Shown here: piece after piece, positions 38,961 to 48,229 of the stretch | How positions within the stretch are numbered: the first letter of the stretch is position 1 | How the letters are laid out: every line of letters begins with the position of its first letter | Assembly (NCBI RefSeq): GCF_000166295.1 | Contig: NC_017506.1 | Coordinates: forward strand, 2,480,001 to 2,544,000 | Source of the DNA: Marinobacter adhaerens HP15 | GTDB lineage: Bacteria > Pseudomonadota > Gammaproteobacteria > Pseudomonadales > Oleiphilaceae | Length of the DNA: 64,000 bases | Direction of reading: 5' to 3' | Position numbers and translations under genes: made by a program | The notes under the pieces: model-generated | Seen by the model: the letters and a program-made list of their open reading frames with translations, nothing else | Databases searched by the model: none | Told to the model about the DNA's origin: nothing

Positions 38961-40501
38961 CCCCGATCCCCTCTAGAAAACATAGATCTAAAACCGTCGA
39001 CCCATCTAAAGGCAAAACGACGATTAACTTGATAAGGCTGGCCAACAGTTTTTGGGACTTCGTAATCGGCCAACTCTCCCCAGGCATTCTGCCGAAGCAG
39101 CGAAAGCACCTCGTTTTCTGAACTCTCGAATTCTGAAAAGACCGGATCGTCTGCCTCTATGTTGCCAGTCTCAAATTGCCTGATGATGCGATCAGGGTCT
39201 GCACCTTCAAGATATTGATACTTGGTGGTTTCCAGCGCCTTAACATAATCCACGAACTGGGGATAACGATGAGACCGAACGTATAAAAACCTAAGGGTTT
39301 TACGCCGCACCAGGTCCTCATCCAAATCAAGTAGATCACTCTCTTCCATATCCTGGCGTGACAGGAAAATCTGAGCGAACCCCGCCCTCTCGTAAGGAGC
39401 TGGCCCGAGACACACAACCTGCTTACCACACGCCCCGGCCTCTACAGCTGAACTTCCCCCATTCAAAACAACAATATCTGACTGTTGTATGAGGTCGTAT
39501 GTGCTTGCCTTCTCTTCACTACTGATGAAATGGATTCCTCGATCTTCCGCCCATTGCCGGTAAAGCCTGAGCGAACGCTCTCCCGTTACCCGCCCAATGT
39601 TTTCAGACCAATTAGGGTGGCACCGTAAAACTACTTGCTCTGGGTGGATGTCGTAGACCTCGAAAAAGTCGTCAAGGGCCTGGGTGTTATCCTGCCACCC
39701 AGTTTCCCAGTCTTCATGACCGGCGAACTCGTTCTTGCTACTCGGTACAATTAGAACCCTCTTTCCGGATGTCCTGGTTGGCCAAGGAGCAGGCTCGGGA
39801 TTTTGGTTATATAGGCGCCACTCCAATGAGTTTCGCTGCAGGAACCTATCTCCTACTAGTTTTCCTGCATATTTGGCTTGGGATACTGTCAATGGTTTTT
39901 CGCTGTACTCTGAAACAAGCTCACCCAACGCTTTCAGACCGAGACAGTTGCCATTCGGCACCAGCTGGATACCGTCCCCAAACCATGTCCGTTCATGGCT
40001 TATAAAGGGAATACCCACTGATTCACAGGCGTAGGTGACACCACGAGTCAAATCCATGCGCCCATTGAAACAGATGACACCTTCTAGGCTATTGTCTGCT
40101 ATCCATTGTTTGGTGCTTTCGTACACGGAACCTATAGGTGAATATAGAGACCGTCGGATTTCGACTACTTCCCTATCATTCCATTCAACATCGGACTCAG
40201 TCCGTGACAAAGTACAGGAGCTTGACAAAGCCATTCGATCCAACTGACGCTCGGTTAGATCAGTCTTTTGATCAACCACGGAGGTAATGTTTTCGTTAGT
40301 GTATGAGCGGACGCCTCCTAGTATACATTTACTGCACTCGCTTATTCGCCCAGAGCCCTTGATTTCACGGGCGTAGCAGTTGGATACAGAAGAATCACAC
40401 GTAAGAAAGTAAACATTATGCCCCTTCGCTTTTAATAATTCTGAAAGATATATCAAATGCTCAACGTGAGGCCGAAAAGCAAAAAACATTAACAAAACCA
40501 A
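38957..40501 (-). CDS. Large GT-B-like capsule-type transferase, unknown sugar
   Basis: A 514-residue protein with GT-B features: LLMFFAFRPHVEHL strand-helix at the N-terminus, RVLIVPSSKN at the second half, LRCHPNW, and SDIVVLNGGSSAVEAG near the C-terminus. It is reminiscent of capsule Kdo-transferase-like proteins. I could not assign a family with confidence. Since Pse, like Kdo, is a CMP-activated keto sugar and no other Pse transferase is visible, it is a candidate for that step (inference). The start could be TTG 40501, which keeps the first beta strand, or ATG 40489. Confidence 0.72.
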   Translation of the reverse strand: MVLLMFFAFRPHVEHLIYLSELLKAKGHNVYFLTCDSSVSNCYAREIKGSGRISECSKCILGGVRSYTNENITSVVDQKTDLTERQLDRMALSSSCTLSRTESDVEWNDREVVEIRRSLYSPIGSVYESTKQWIADNSLEGVICFNGRMDLTRGVTYACESVGIPFISHERTWFGDGIQLVPNGNCLGLKALGELVSEYSEKPLTVSQAKYAGKLVGDRFLQRNSLEWRLYNQNPEPAPWPTRTSGKRVLIVPSSKNEFAGHEDWETGWQDNTQALDDFFEVYDIHPEQVVLRCHPNWSENIGRVTGERSLRLYRQWAEDRGIHFISSEEKASTYDLIQQSDIVVLNGGSSAVEAGACGKQVVCLGPAPYERAGFAQIFLSRQDMEESDLLDLDEDLVRRKTLRFLYVRSHRYPQFVDYVKALETTKYQYLEGADPDRIIRQFETGNIEADDPVFSEFESSENEVLSLLRQNAWGELADYEVPKTVGQPYQVNRRFAFRWVDGFRSMFSRGDRG

Positions 40502-40523
40502 TATTCAAGAAAAATCTCCGAAA

Positions 40524-41789
40524 TTAGAATTTAAGTGAACGTGCTATAAATTTACTCGCGCTTGAAATAACCGCAACAAGGAAAAAAGAAAACATCACAA
40601 ATGGAAAACTCATAAAATCAATAGCAAGAAGCAAAGGCGAAATAATAAGAATAGAATACATCATTAGATAAAAGCTCATAGCAACGATGCTAGAAGGAAA
40701 GGCTATATAAAAATAGCGCGCTGCGGCACTCAAGAATCCTACAAAAATTGAAACAACAAAAAAACCAAAAAGACCGAACTGATAAAACAATGCAGCGGGC
40801 AATGACGGAAACCTACCAGACAAAAACCACGAACTATCCGGCCGGGCAACAATTCCTAGCTTGCTTAAGATGTTCAAAGGGTGTAGAAAAACAATCACCT
40901 TGTCCCCAGGCCCATTCTCGATAATCCCGGCTGCGGTTGCCAAACTATGTGTGATATAACTAAGCGCGAGCACCAATAGATTAATAATATCAAACAATAC
41001 TCCATTACCACCTACCTCAGAAAACCATGGGGCTAACCTTAGACCGAGGTAAGGAAGAAAGTGTTTTACATAGGCGGAAACGTCGATCCCTGTCGCTTCG
41101 GCTCGTTCAGAAAAGACATACAAAACATAGAAAAAAGAAAATAAAACCAAAACAAATACAGATGAGCGCAGCCCTTTACTTGGGAAAAGTGACCGATATG
41201 ACCACCCAGATACTGCAGTTATCGCACCCGCAACGAAGACTGTGACCAATAGAACATTTGAACGCCCACCAGCCAGAACGGAGTTAGCCATAAGTAAAAT
41301 AAAAACTAGAAAAATTCCTTTATATAGGAATGACCTTTTTAAACTTTCGCCAAACGCAACAAGAAGCACGGCAGCCACGTAATAGCCACTACTTAAAAGG
41401 TACCCCAGCATACTGAAGACCGAAGAAATACCACCCTCTCTTTCAATACCCTCTTTTCTCCAAGCTTCTCTGGCTACTGCCACACCTTGACTGTAATCTA
41501 TGCCCTGAATTGCGATTTTGTCATAAATTATACAGAGAGTGCCAACGCTCGAAAATATTAACGACAACTGGATCGCTTTGTGTAAACTCTTCGGTGTCCG
41601 CGTTCCGCACATTGGCGCTCGATAATGGATACCTGCCAACCAACTCCAACTAAAACCAAATAAAACTAAGACTAAAAATGTGAGTTGAAGTAAAAAAGCT
41701 TCGCCTACAGATGTATAAAGCGAACTAACGGGTAGAAAGGCAAAAGCGACCCAGTAAAAAACCCAAACCCAGATAAAATGCTTAATCAT
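40524..41789 (-). CDS. wzy: O-antigen/oligosaccharide repeat polymerase (Wzy)
   Basis: A 421-residue integral membrane protein with about ten to twelve hydrophobic segments and a large loop around residues 260-330. It lies beside flippase and transferase genes. Low primary conservation is normal for Wzy, and the call rests on topology, length and context. The DNA is clearly more AT-rich than the flanks. Confidence 0.8.
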   Translation of the reverse strand: MIKHFIWVWVFYWVAFAFLPVSSLYTSVGEAFLLQLTFLVLVLFGFSWSWLAGIHYRAPMCGTRTPKSLHKAIQLSLIFSSVGTLCIIYDKIAIQGIDYSQGVAVAREAWRKEGIEREGGISSVFSMLGYLLSSGYYVAAVLLVAFGESLKRSFLYKGIFLVFILLMANSVLAGGRSNVLLVTVFVAGAITAVSGWSYRSLFPSKGLRSSVFVLVLFSFFYVLYVFSERAEATGIDVSAYVKHFLPYLGLRLAPWFSEVGGNGVLFDIINLLVLALSYITHSLATAAGIIENGPGDKVIVFLHPLNILSKLGIVARPDSSWFLSGRFPSLPAALFYQFGLFGFFVVSIFVGFLSAAARYFYIAFPSSIVAMSFYLMMYSILIISPLLLAIDFMSFPFVMFSFFLVAVISSASKFIARSLKF

Positions 41790-41877
41790 TTAGCATCCCG
41801 AAGCTGTATATATTTAGTCTCCTACCAAAATCTGAAACACTATGGATTATCATAAAGAAGCTTATTTCAAACTAAAG

Positions 41878-42498
41878 TCATCGAGATCCGACGATATTAG
41901 CTGGGACACCAGCACAAACGGTATTTTCTGGAATATCTTTTAATACAACGGAGTTCGCGCCAACAACCGATCCCCGGCCAATGTTGACCCCTGGGCATAT
42001 GACTACATTCACCCCCAACCAGCAGTCGTCGCCGATACTAATTGGCCTATCGAGTGAAGAAAGGTCTCCCCGCTCCTCAACGATTAATCGCTCCTGCTCC
42101 CGGATGGTTTTCTCCGGATATACTCTAAAGGGATGAGTTCCTGATGAAATGAAAACGTTTGGCGCAATGATGCACCCGCTCCCAATGCTTACCGATCCGT
42201 TAATGGTTGCTCTTCGCTGCACCGTGGTCCCGGCGCCAATTGTTATTTTTTTCGAAGACTCTATCTCAACATCGTGAGAAAGCCAGACATCATTTGATAA
42301 AAATAGTTCTCCGTACGCTGACAATCGTATATTGACTCGTGCGCCTATCTTCGCTCCCCTATTAAGGGTTATTTGTTCAGAACGCCCATCTATAACCGTT
42401 GTGGGGTGAATTCGCACCCCTCTGGCAATGAAACGGAGAAAATTCCACCACCGCCACAGAAACGTTCTTCTTAAATGGGAAGCTCTAAACAACGTCAT
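41878..42498 (-). CDS. Left-handed beta-helix acyltransferase (hexapeptide repeat)
   Basis: A 206-residue protein whose middle and end show repeated hexapeptide steps ([LIV]-G-x-x-x-x), for example IGSGCIIAPNVFISSGTHPF and IGDDCWLGVNVVICPGVNIG, with the catalytic His in GTHPF. It resembles O-acetyl- or serine-acetyl-type transferases and probably O- or N-acylates a sugar in the unit. It starts in an ATGA overlap with wzx. Confidence 0.88.
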   Translation of the reverse strand: MTLFRASHLRRTFLWRWWNFLRFIARGVRIHPTTVIDGRSEQITLNRGAKIGARVNIRLSAYGELFLSNDVWLSHDVEIESSKKITIGAGTTVQRRATINGSVSIGSGCIIAPNVFISSGTHPFRVYPEKTIREQERLIVEERGDLSSLDRPISIGDDCWLGVNVVICPGVNIGRGSVVGANSVVLKDIPENTVCAGVPANIVGSR

Positions 42499-43781
42499 CT
42501 CCTAAATTTCAGAGAAAAGATCAATACAAGAAGGTAATTTACAGCTGTCAAAGTTAGGGCGAGATGGGCAAGCTCAGTGATGCCTAGCTTATCTACGGAC
42601 TGAAAGTAGCCGAGCAGCGAAAATAAGATGAAAACAAACGCCCCGGAAAAGCAATTTACCGCAAGTAGTAAACGCTCTTTTCCGGAAACAAGTAGATGAC
42701 TAGACCAGAAATCAGATATTCGAATCGAAGCAACAGCCAGGAAAATTGGAAGTATTTCGAGGGAACGTTGATAGTCCTCAAACCAATTAACAATTATCTC
42801 TTCCAAAAGGAAGTAACTCGGCAACACGCCGATACCACCCAAAATCAAGAAGACTAAGCTCGCTTTCCAAGCGAGTGAAAAACTGGCCCTTCCCCCCCCT
42901 ATCGCGAAACGTTTTGCCAATGCGGGATAAAGGGATGAATTGGTAATCGTTTGAATTGATTGCGCCGCTGTAAGTAATATCCAGGCAAATCCATACCACG
43001 CGAACTGAACAGGCGGAAGAACGGTAACTGCTACCCATCGGTCTGCGTTTGCCAAACTGAACCCTACCAACATCACAAGCATTAGCGACAGCGGTTCAGA
43101 CCACCGAATTACGGCTAGTCTGCGAATTGCCAAAAGAAATAAGGCACGGAGCCCAGTGCTGTGGCGAGTAGAGCTTTTGACCAGTATAAGCGAAGCCAAT
43201 AGGATGGAAATGATGGCTTCGGTTAGAAGTGTCTCTTCGGGCGAGCGCACGTACCACGCGACCATGCCGGCCGCTGTGATTATTGAAATCGCCCGCCCCA
43301 TATTCTGCCAACTAAACCTTAACGCCTGCCCTCTACTCCTGCTCTCCACCGTTGAGAGCACGAAAATCTGCTGAGAAAAACCATGGACGACGCTTATTGC
43401 AAAGGTCCCCGGGCTCAAGCCGGCGATAGACAAATCTGCCACCCCGATCAAACAACCTACCAAGGCCAGAAGAAGTGCAACCAGAATGGACTGAAATAAA
43501 AGGATTTGGCTTGCCAATTCTTTTCGAGCGACGAAGCCCATCGGCATACTGCGCTGTAATTTTGGCTGTAGCCCCAAACAGCCAAGGACACAGAAGCTGC
43601 TCGAAACCAACAATCCAGCTATGTACGTGCCAAAATCAGGGGCGTCAAAAAGCCGAGCCATAAGCAAGGGGCGCAGCATCATTAGCGCCATGGCTCCGCC
43701 CAATATCGGAACGTACCAAACTTCTCTTTTCCACCTCTGATTGATACGTAACCAAGATGCCGAGTTTAATCGGTTGTTCAC
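42495..43781 (-). CDS. wzx: Oligosaccharide flippase (Wzx)
   Basis: A 428-residue membrane protein with about twelve hydrophobic segments, in the MATE/polysaccharide-transport superfamily, that flips the lipid-linked unit to the periplasm. The call rests on topology and on neighbouring wzy, transferase and Pse genes; sequence motifs in this family are weak. It overlaps the PhyH-type gene upstream by ATGA. Confidence 0.82.
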   Translation of the reverse strand: MNNRLNSASWLRINQRWKREVWYVPILGGAMALMMLRPLLMARLFDAPDFGTYIAGLLVSSSFCVLGCLGLQPKLQRSMPMGFVARKELASQILLFQSILVALLLALVGCLIGVADLSIAGLSPGTFAISVVHGFSQQIFVLSTVESRSRGQALRFSWQNMGRAISIITAAGMVAWYVRSPEETLLTEAIISILLASLILVKSSTRHSTGLRALFLLAIRRLAVIRWSEPLSLMLVMLVGFSLANADRWVAVTVLPPVQFAWYGFAWILLTAAQSIQTITNSSLYPALAKRFAIGGGRASFSLAWKASLVFLILGGIGVLPSYFLLEEIIVNWFEDYQRSLEILPIFLAVASIRISDFWSSHLLVSGKERLLLAVNCFSGAFVFILFSLLGYFQSVDKLGITELAHLALTLTAVNYLLVLIFSLKFRR

Positions 43782-44728
43782 GCTAGCCTTTGAAGCAATT
43801 CTTGGCTTCTTTGATCATGCATTGCGTTGTAATCGAAAAGCGCAAATTGGAGTTGAAGCAAAAGGCGAGGCTTTCTCACTGGCGTCTGCCCCTTGTGAAT
43901 ACACCAAGTATCTTCTGCAAATCCATCGCCTGCGCGACCGTCAATTTCTTTTACTTGAGACGGACTGTAGTTCTCAGCAATCTCTTGATCGGTGTAGCGG
44001 CGGATGTTCCACCGATCAAAGAAACCGTTTATGGGCGGTTTCCCTTGAGAGCCCGCAACAACGACGTGGGCTCCATCCCCTTTCTCAACATCTGTGAGAT
44101 AGAAAAAGAATTTGAAGAATTTGAAGTCGTCTACATCCCTATGGAATTTGTGCGCATGCCGGTGACGATCCTCTTCAGTCGCTTCCACCGGAAACGTCCA
44201 CCACAAGTTGGCACCAACGAAGGTCGGAGGTGAATTCAAAAAACGACGGGCTATCTCCTTGAGAGTGGGATCTTGAGCCAGACGGGCAATTTCAGGATTT
44301 TCCGAAAGCGTATTAAAATACTGAGCAACAAGTATTTTTTTATTAAGCATTTCCTCCGCACGCTCTCTATGTTCTATCTTAAAACCATATGCAGGTGCCC
44401 TATCAGCGAAACATAACGCTTCTTCTGCGTATGAGCGGATAGACTGCACTACTTCATCCGGCAGCCTGAAACCAAATGCAACTCCATCCTTTCGAAGCGC
44501 TGACACCACTGAATCGATATCAACATCAGGAAAGCATGTCTCTTTGCCTTCTAGCTCAAGAGAATCGCGATGGGAACGTCCTTTAATTTTGAGAACTGCT
44601 GCACGCAGAAAGGGTATGGATAACCTCAAAGTGGAAAAACGCGCAAAGCCCCTCATTAAGGTATAGCCTGGTTTACTGGACAAACTCTCGAAAACGCGTT
44701 TTAACCGCCCTACTGCAGCAGCATTCAA
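43778..44728 (-). CDS. PhyH-type Fe(II)/2-oxoglutarate dioxygenase
   Basis: A 316-residue protein of the phytanoyl-CoA dioxygenase superfamily. The iron triad is visible as H196-x-D198 and H278, with R288 positioned for 2-oxoglutarate (HKGQTPVRKPRLL). Such enzymes hydroxylate small molecules or sugar-linked acyl groups. It sits between pseI and wzx in overlapping genes, so a modification of Pse or its acyl substituent is plausible; substrate unknown. Confidence 0.82.
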   Translation of the reverse strand: MNAAAVGRLKRVFESLSSKPGYTLMRGFARFSTLRLSIPFLRAAVLKIKGRSHRDSLELEGKETCFPDVDIDSVVSALRKDGVAFGFRLPDEVVQSIRSYAEEALCFADRAPAYGFKIEHRERAEEMLNKKILVAQYFNTLSENPEIARLAQDPTLKEIARRFLNSPPTFVGANLWWTFPVEATEEDRHRHAHKFHRDVDDFKFFKFFFYLTDVEKGDGAHVVVAGSQGKPPINGFFDRWNIRRYTDQEIAENYSPSQVKEIDGRAGDGFAEDTWCIHKGQTPVRKPRLLLQLQFALFDYNAMHDQRSQELLQRLA

Positions 44729-44762
44729 ATCAAAACCTCCTCTGAAAGATTATTGGTCATGC

Positions 44763-45815
44763 TCAAGCCAGCAAGTCCCAAGTAACAGCCGTACCCTTTT
44801 TAACATCGCTTTTAAGCCTTCGATCCAAAAGCTCATCGTAATATTTTGGGGGCAATCCATATCCCGGCCTAACACTACGAATTGAGCTGGAAGCGATCCG
44901 ATCCCCACATTTCAAGTCTTCAACGAAATAGAGTGACCTTCGAAATTGTGCATTACCTACCTCGCTGGACTTTTGACCATAATCAACTTTGCCAAGCGAT
45001 TTCCAAGCCGTTTTTGCGCCGGAACAAAGCTCTGCCAGATCTTTCGGCTCAAGAGAAAAGCTATCATCTGGCCCACCACCACGACGGTCTAGCGTGAAAT
45101 GCTTTTCTATCAGAGAGGCCCCTAAAACTACGCTGGCAATTGCAGTTGTATTGTCCAAGGTATGATCAGACAGGCCGGTAACTAAGCCAAACCTTTCAAC
45201 CATGTCTGTAATCGTGCGAAGGTTGTAATCCTCGGCTGGTGCCGGATAGCCGCTTACGCAATGCAGAATTGCTAGTTCCTTACAACCTCCCTCATGGGCA
45301 GCATTGATGGCTTCTTCAATCTCTTCGGCATTGGCCATACCCGTAGAGATAATCATAGGCTTCCCAGTGGCAGCCACATAACGGATAAGTGGGAGATCAA
45401 TCGCTTCAAAAGACGCAATTTTGTATGCTGGCGCGTTTAGATCCTCAAGAAGGTCCACTGCAGTTCGGTCAAAGGGCGAACTAAATATCGGAATTCCAAC
45501 ATTCCGTGCGTGATCAAAAAGTGGCTTATGCCACTCCCACGGCATATGCGCTTCCTCATAAAGCTCATAGAGCGTTCTTCCGTCCCAAAGCCCCCCTTTG
45601 ATCTTGAACTCGTCCGACTGGCAATCCAGCGTTATAGTATCAGGTCGGTATGTCTGTAACTTAACAGCGTCGGCACCTGCTTTGACGGCCTCGCTAATAA
45701 TCCTCATCGCAGTCTCAAGATTACCGTTATGGTTAGCTGAAAGCTCTGCAATAATGTAGGGAGACTGGTTGCGAGAGATCTCTCTTCCGGCTATTACTAT
45801 TTTCGGTTCAGTCAT
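44763..45815 (-). CDS. pseI: Pseudaminic acid synthase
   Basis: PseI condenses 2,4-diacetamido-2,4,6-trideoxy-L-altrose with phosphoenolpyruvate to form pseudaminic acid. The 350-residue product has the NeuB-type barrel (PYIIAELSANHNGN; DAVKLQTY; CVSGYPAP; GLSDHT; IEKHFTLDR) and a C-terminal antifreeze-like SAF domain (FRRSLYFVEDLKCGD). Length and motifs favour PseI over LegI or NeuB, supported by pseB, C, G and H in the same operon. Confidence 0.93.
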   Translation of the reverse strand: MTEPKIVIAGREISRNQSPYIIAELSANHNGNLETAMRIISEAVKAGADAVKLQTYRPDTITLDCQSDEFKIKGGLWDGRTLYELYEEAHMPWEWHKPLFDHARNVGIPIFSSPFDRTAVDLLEDLNAPAYKIASFEAIDLPLIRYVAATGKPMIISTGMANAEEIEEAINAAHEGGCKELAILHCVSGYPAPAEDYNLRTITDMVERFGLVTGLSDHTLDNTTAIASVVLGASLIEKHFTLDRRGGGPDDSFSLEPKDLAELCSGAKTAWKSLGKVDYGQKSSEVGNAQFRRSLYFVEDLKCGDRIASSSIRSVRPGYGLPPKYYDELLDRRLKSDVKKGTAVTWDLLA

Positions 45816-46332
45816 TATTCGATTCCTGATCTTTTGTTTTCCACTCTTGTTTTAGCAGACCAAAGCAAAAAACGTCGTGGAACTCGTGGCCATCAAAATG
45901 CTGATCTCGGAGGCGCCCTTCTTCGGAGAACCCTAGCGCCCTATGGAACGATATAGAGCGCTCATTAAAGCCGAGAGCCTGGCCGCAAAGCTTGTGAAGG
46001 CCAAGCTCTAGAAACACATACGTTAAAGCCTGGTTACCCAAAGACCTCCCTGTACCTTTCGGCGCGTCAGGCGCCAGGTAGAACCCCCAGTCTGCAACCT
46101 CCGGGCATCGCGTGCGCGTAATATTCACAAAACCTCTGGCCAGCCCGTGGTTTTCATAAATCATAGGATCTACCGCAGGATCATGCTTGATGCCGGAAAA
46201 CCATTTTCTATGCTCTTCTATCCCGATTTCGTGAGTGGTGTACATGTAGCGACGTACCTCAGGGTGATTACGCCAACTCAACACCTGCTCAAGGTCGGTT
46301 TCCGTCATAGGCCGGAGATTGTGCGCTTTCAC
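45808..46332 (-). CDS. pseH: Pse-pathway N-acetyltransferase (PseH)
   Basis: A 174-residue GNAT acetyltransferase. It begins LRPMTETDLEQVLSWRNHPEVRR, with the acetyl-CoA loop in PDAPKGTGRSLG. PseH acetylates the 4-amino group of UDP-4-amino-4,6-dideoxy-N-acetyl-altrosamine. The overlapping order pseG-pseH-pseI supports the assignment. Confidence 0.9.
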   Translation of the reverse strand: MKAHNLRPMTETDLEQVLSWRNHPEVRRYMYTTHEIGIEEHRKWFSGIKHDPAVDPMIYENHGLARGFVNITRTRCPEVADWGFYLAPDAPKGTGRSLGNQALTYVFLELGLHKLCGQALGFNERSISFHRALGFSEEGRLRDQHFDGHEFHDVFCFGLLKQEWKTKDQESNND

Positions 46333-47444
46333 GATGCATTCCTGCTAACGGTCAGAATCGATTCAAGAACCCTGGAGGTACCTTTCCCATCAGTTATCGC
46401 AGCTGCGGCACGGCTCATGCGTTGAAGACAATCAAACCGACCAATTTCGGCCATGACTGAAGGCAAATAGGCCTGAACTGTATCGGGATCAGTGATCGTT
46501 GAAGTAGCTCCGGCGGCCTCCAAGGCTCTCGCTCCAGACACTTGATTATCCGCCAGAATCACCAACACTGCAGGGAGGCCCAAACAGCAACGCTCCCAGG
46601 AGGTGCCGCCCGCAGCTCCAATAGAGAGATCCGCCAGGCACATCCGCTCGGCCATGTCGGGCACATTCACATTCACCGTTGCCTTGAAAGGCAACCGGTT
46701 AGCCTGCTGCTGAACTTCGTCCAGATGAGGCGCAGAGCCTCCCATAACGATATCTAGTTGAGTGTCGCGAGGCAGCTCCGATTCCACCAATGAGTCTAAA
46801 ACCTGGCCCGTCACATTGGTTCGATCCACACCACCCAGGGAGATCAGAACTCGCTTCAGCTCCGGCTGCTCACGCCGCTTTAGGCTGAATTCGCGACGTA
46901 GTGCGAACTCCGGCCGCAGCAGCGAGAAGTCGGGGCCTATCAATCGCAAGCAATCCTTCGGCACAAGCCAATCATAATCTGAGGCAACCCGCCCCAGATT
47001 CTGATCCAACAACAGGGCACATTCGTGCTGCCTGTTAGCCAGGTCATCAATAACCATAATTTGATCTACCACCATTGCAACCTGCTGTTCCCAGCGGGCA
47101 TCAAGGGCGTAGTGATCCACCACCAACCAGTCTGCATCTATTAGCGCCAGAGCTTCACGTGTCTCTTTTGCATCTTGTTGCCAAGGCACACCCAACCAAT
47201 CGCCATAAGAATCGTTTAAATAGGCTGATGAGTTGAATTCCATAGTTTCAGGAGCCGGCAGAATGAACAGCTGGTATCCTTTACCTGCGATTAAATCAGT
47301 CAGGTGCCCTTGATGTTTACGACAGATAAACACGCATTGGTGACCCTGACAGGTCAGTTCATCAGCTAGCGTGAGACAACGAATAACGTGGCCCGTTCCT
47401 ATATGCTCCGAAGCATCAACGCGAAACGCTACCAGCACGTCCAT
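46329..47444 (-). CDS. pseG: UDP-2,4-diacetamido-2,4,6-trideoxy-altropyranose hydrolase (PseG)
   Basis: PseG, a GT-B-fold hydrolase, removes UDP to release the free sugar for PseI. The 371-residue product has AFRVDASEHIGTGHVIRCL, VVDHYALDARWE, LISLGGVD and GAAGGTSWERCCLGLP. It overlaps the upstream SDR gene by 16 bases and pseH by ATGA. Confidence 0.92.
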   Translation of the reverse strand: MDVLVAFRVDASEHIGTGHVIRCLTLADELTCQGHQCVFICRKHQGHLTDLIAGKGYQLFILPAPETMEFNSSAYLNDSYGDWLGVPWQQDAKETREALALIDADWLVVDHYALDARWEQQVAMVVDQIMVIDDLANRQHECALLLDQNLGRVASDYDWLVPKDCLRLIGPDFSLLRPEFALRREFSLKRREQPELKRVLISLGGVDRTNVTGQVLDSLVESELPRDTQLDIVMGGSAPHLDEVQQQANRLPFKATVNVNVPDMAERMCLADLSIGAAGGTSWERCCLGLPAVLVILADNQVSGARALEAAGATSTITDPDTVQAYLPSVMAEIGRFDCLQRMSRAAAAITDGKGTSRVLESILTVSRNAS

Positions 47445-48229
47445 CCCCCATCAACAACCAGGTTGGAGCCGTTCACAAAGGTGGACGCATCCGAAATCAG
47501 GAACGACAGCGGCCCCTGAATTTCCTCTGTCTGGCCAATTCGTCCCAAAGGTACTTTGCCAGCCAAAGTCTTTACGAAATCCGGATTGGTCGCCTGCACA
47601 GCAGTTGAAGGGAATGGCCCGGGGGAGACCGCATTGACTCGTATTCCTTCTATGCCAAACTCACAGGCCGCATACCGAGTCCACTGGATGAGTGCGGCTT
47701 TTGCGGCACCATAAAACGGCGGATTGGCCGCGTTCTTGCCCGGGTATAATCTTTGATCAGGGCTCACCATTCCATACATCGAACCAATATTTACTACAGA
47801 AGCTCCGCCACCGCTCTTAACAGCCAATCGCAAATTAGGAAGTGCTTCGCGTAGCAACCTGTTCGCTGATACCAACGAGACTTCATAGCTATTGCGGTAA
47901 TCATTATCCGTCGCAGTCTCTATTGAACCTGCCCCACCAGCATAAGCATTGTTCACCAAGCCGTGTAATGGCGTGTTACCAAATTGGGCAAACCAGTGAC
48001 GTACAGCTTGTTCATCATTTACGTCGAAGACAGCAGGCTGGGCGGCTAGTTTTGCCTCGCACAACTCTTCCACAAACTGTTCGACACGAGGGCGATTTCT
48101 GCCGTTCACCAGTACTTTAGCCCCCAACTCCGCCAGACCAAAAACCATCGCCCTACCAAGATATCCAGTGGCCCCTGTTACTAGAACGCTTTTGCCGTAA
48201 AGTGAAAATCTTTGCTTTAGGTCAGGCAT
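47429..48229 (-). CDS. SDR-family oxidoreductase in the Pse operon
   Basis: A 266-residue classical SDR: TGATGYLGRAM near residue 20, NNAYAGG, NIGSMYG with catalytic Ser, and YGAAK. It occupies the interval between pseG and the cytidylyltransferase-AKR fusion, where canonical Pse clusters carry only pseF/pseG. With the fused AKR it suggests an extra redox step on Pse or on a neighbouring sugar. ATG 48229 is used; the earlier frame start runs into the fusion gene. Confidence 0.85.
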   Translation of the reverse strand: MPDLKQRFSLYGKSVLVTGATGYLGRAMVFGLAELGAKVLVNGRNRPRVEQFVEELCEAKLAAQPAVFDVNDEQAVRHWFAQFGNTPLHGLVNNAYAGGAGSIETATDNDYRNSYEVSLVSANRLLREALPNLRLAVKSGGGASVVNIGSMYGMVSPDQRLYPGKNAANPPFYGAAKAALIQWTRYAACEFGIEGIRVNAVSPGPFPSTAVQATNPDFVKTLAGKVPLGRIGQTEEIQGPLSFLISDASTFVNGSNLVVDGGWTCW

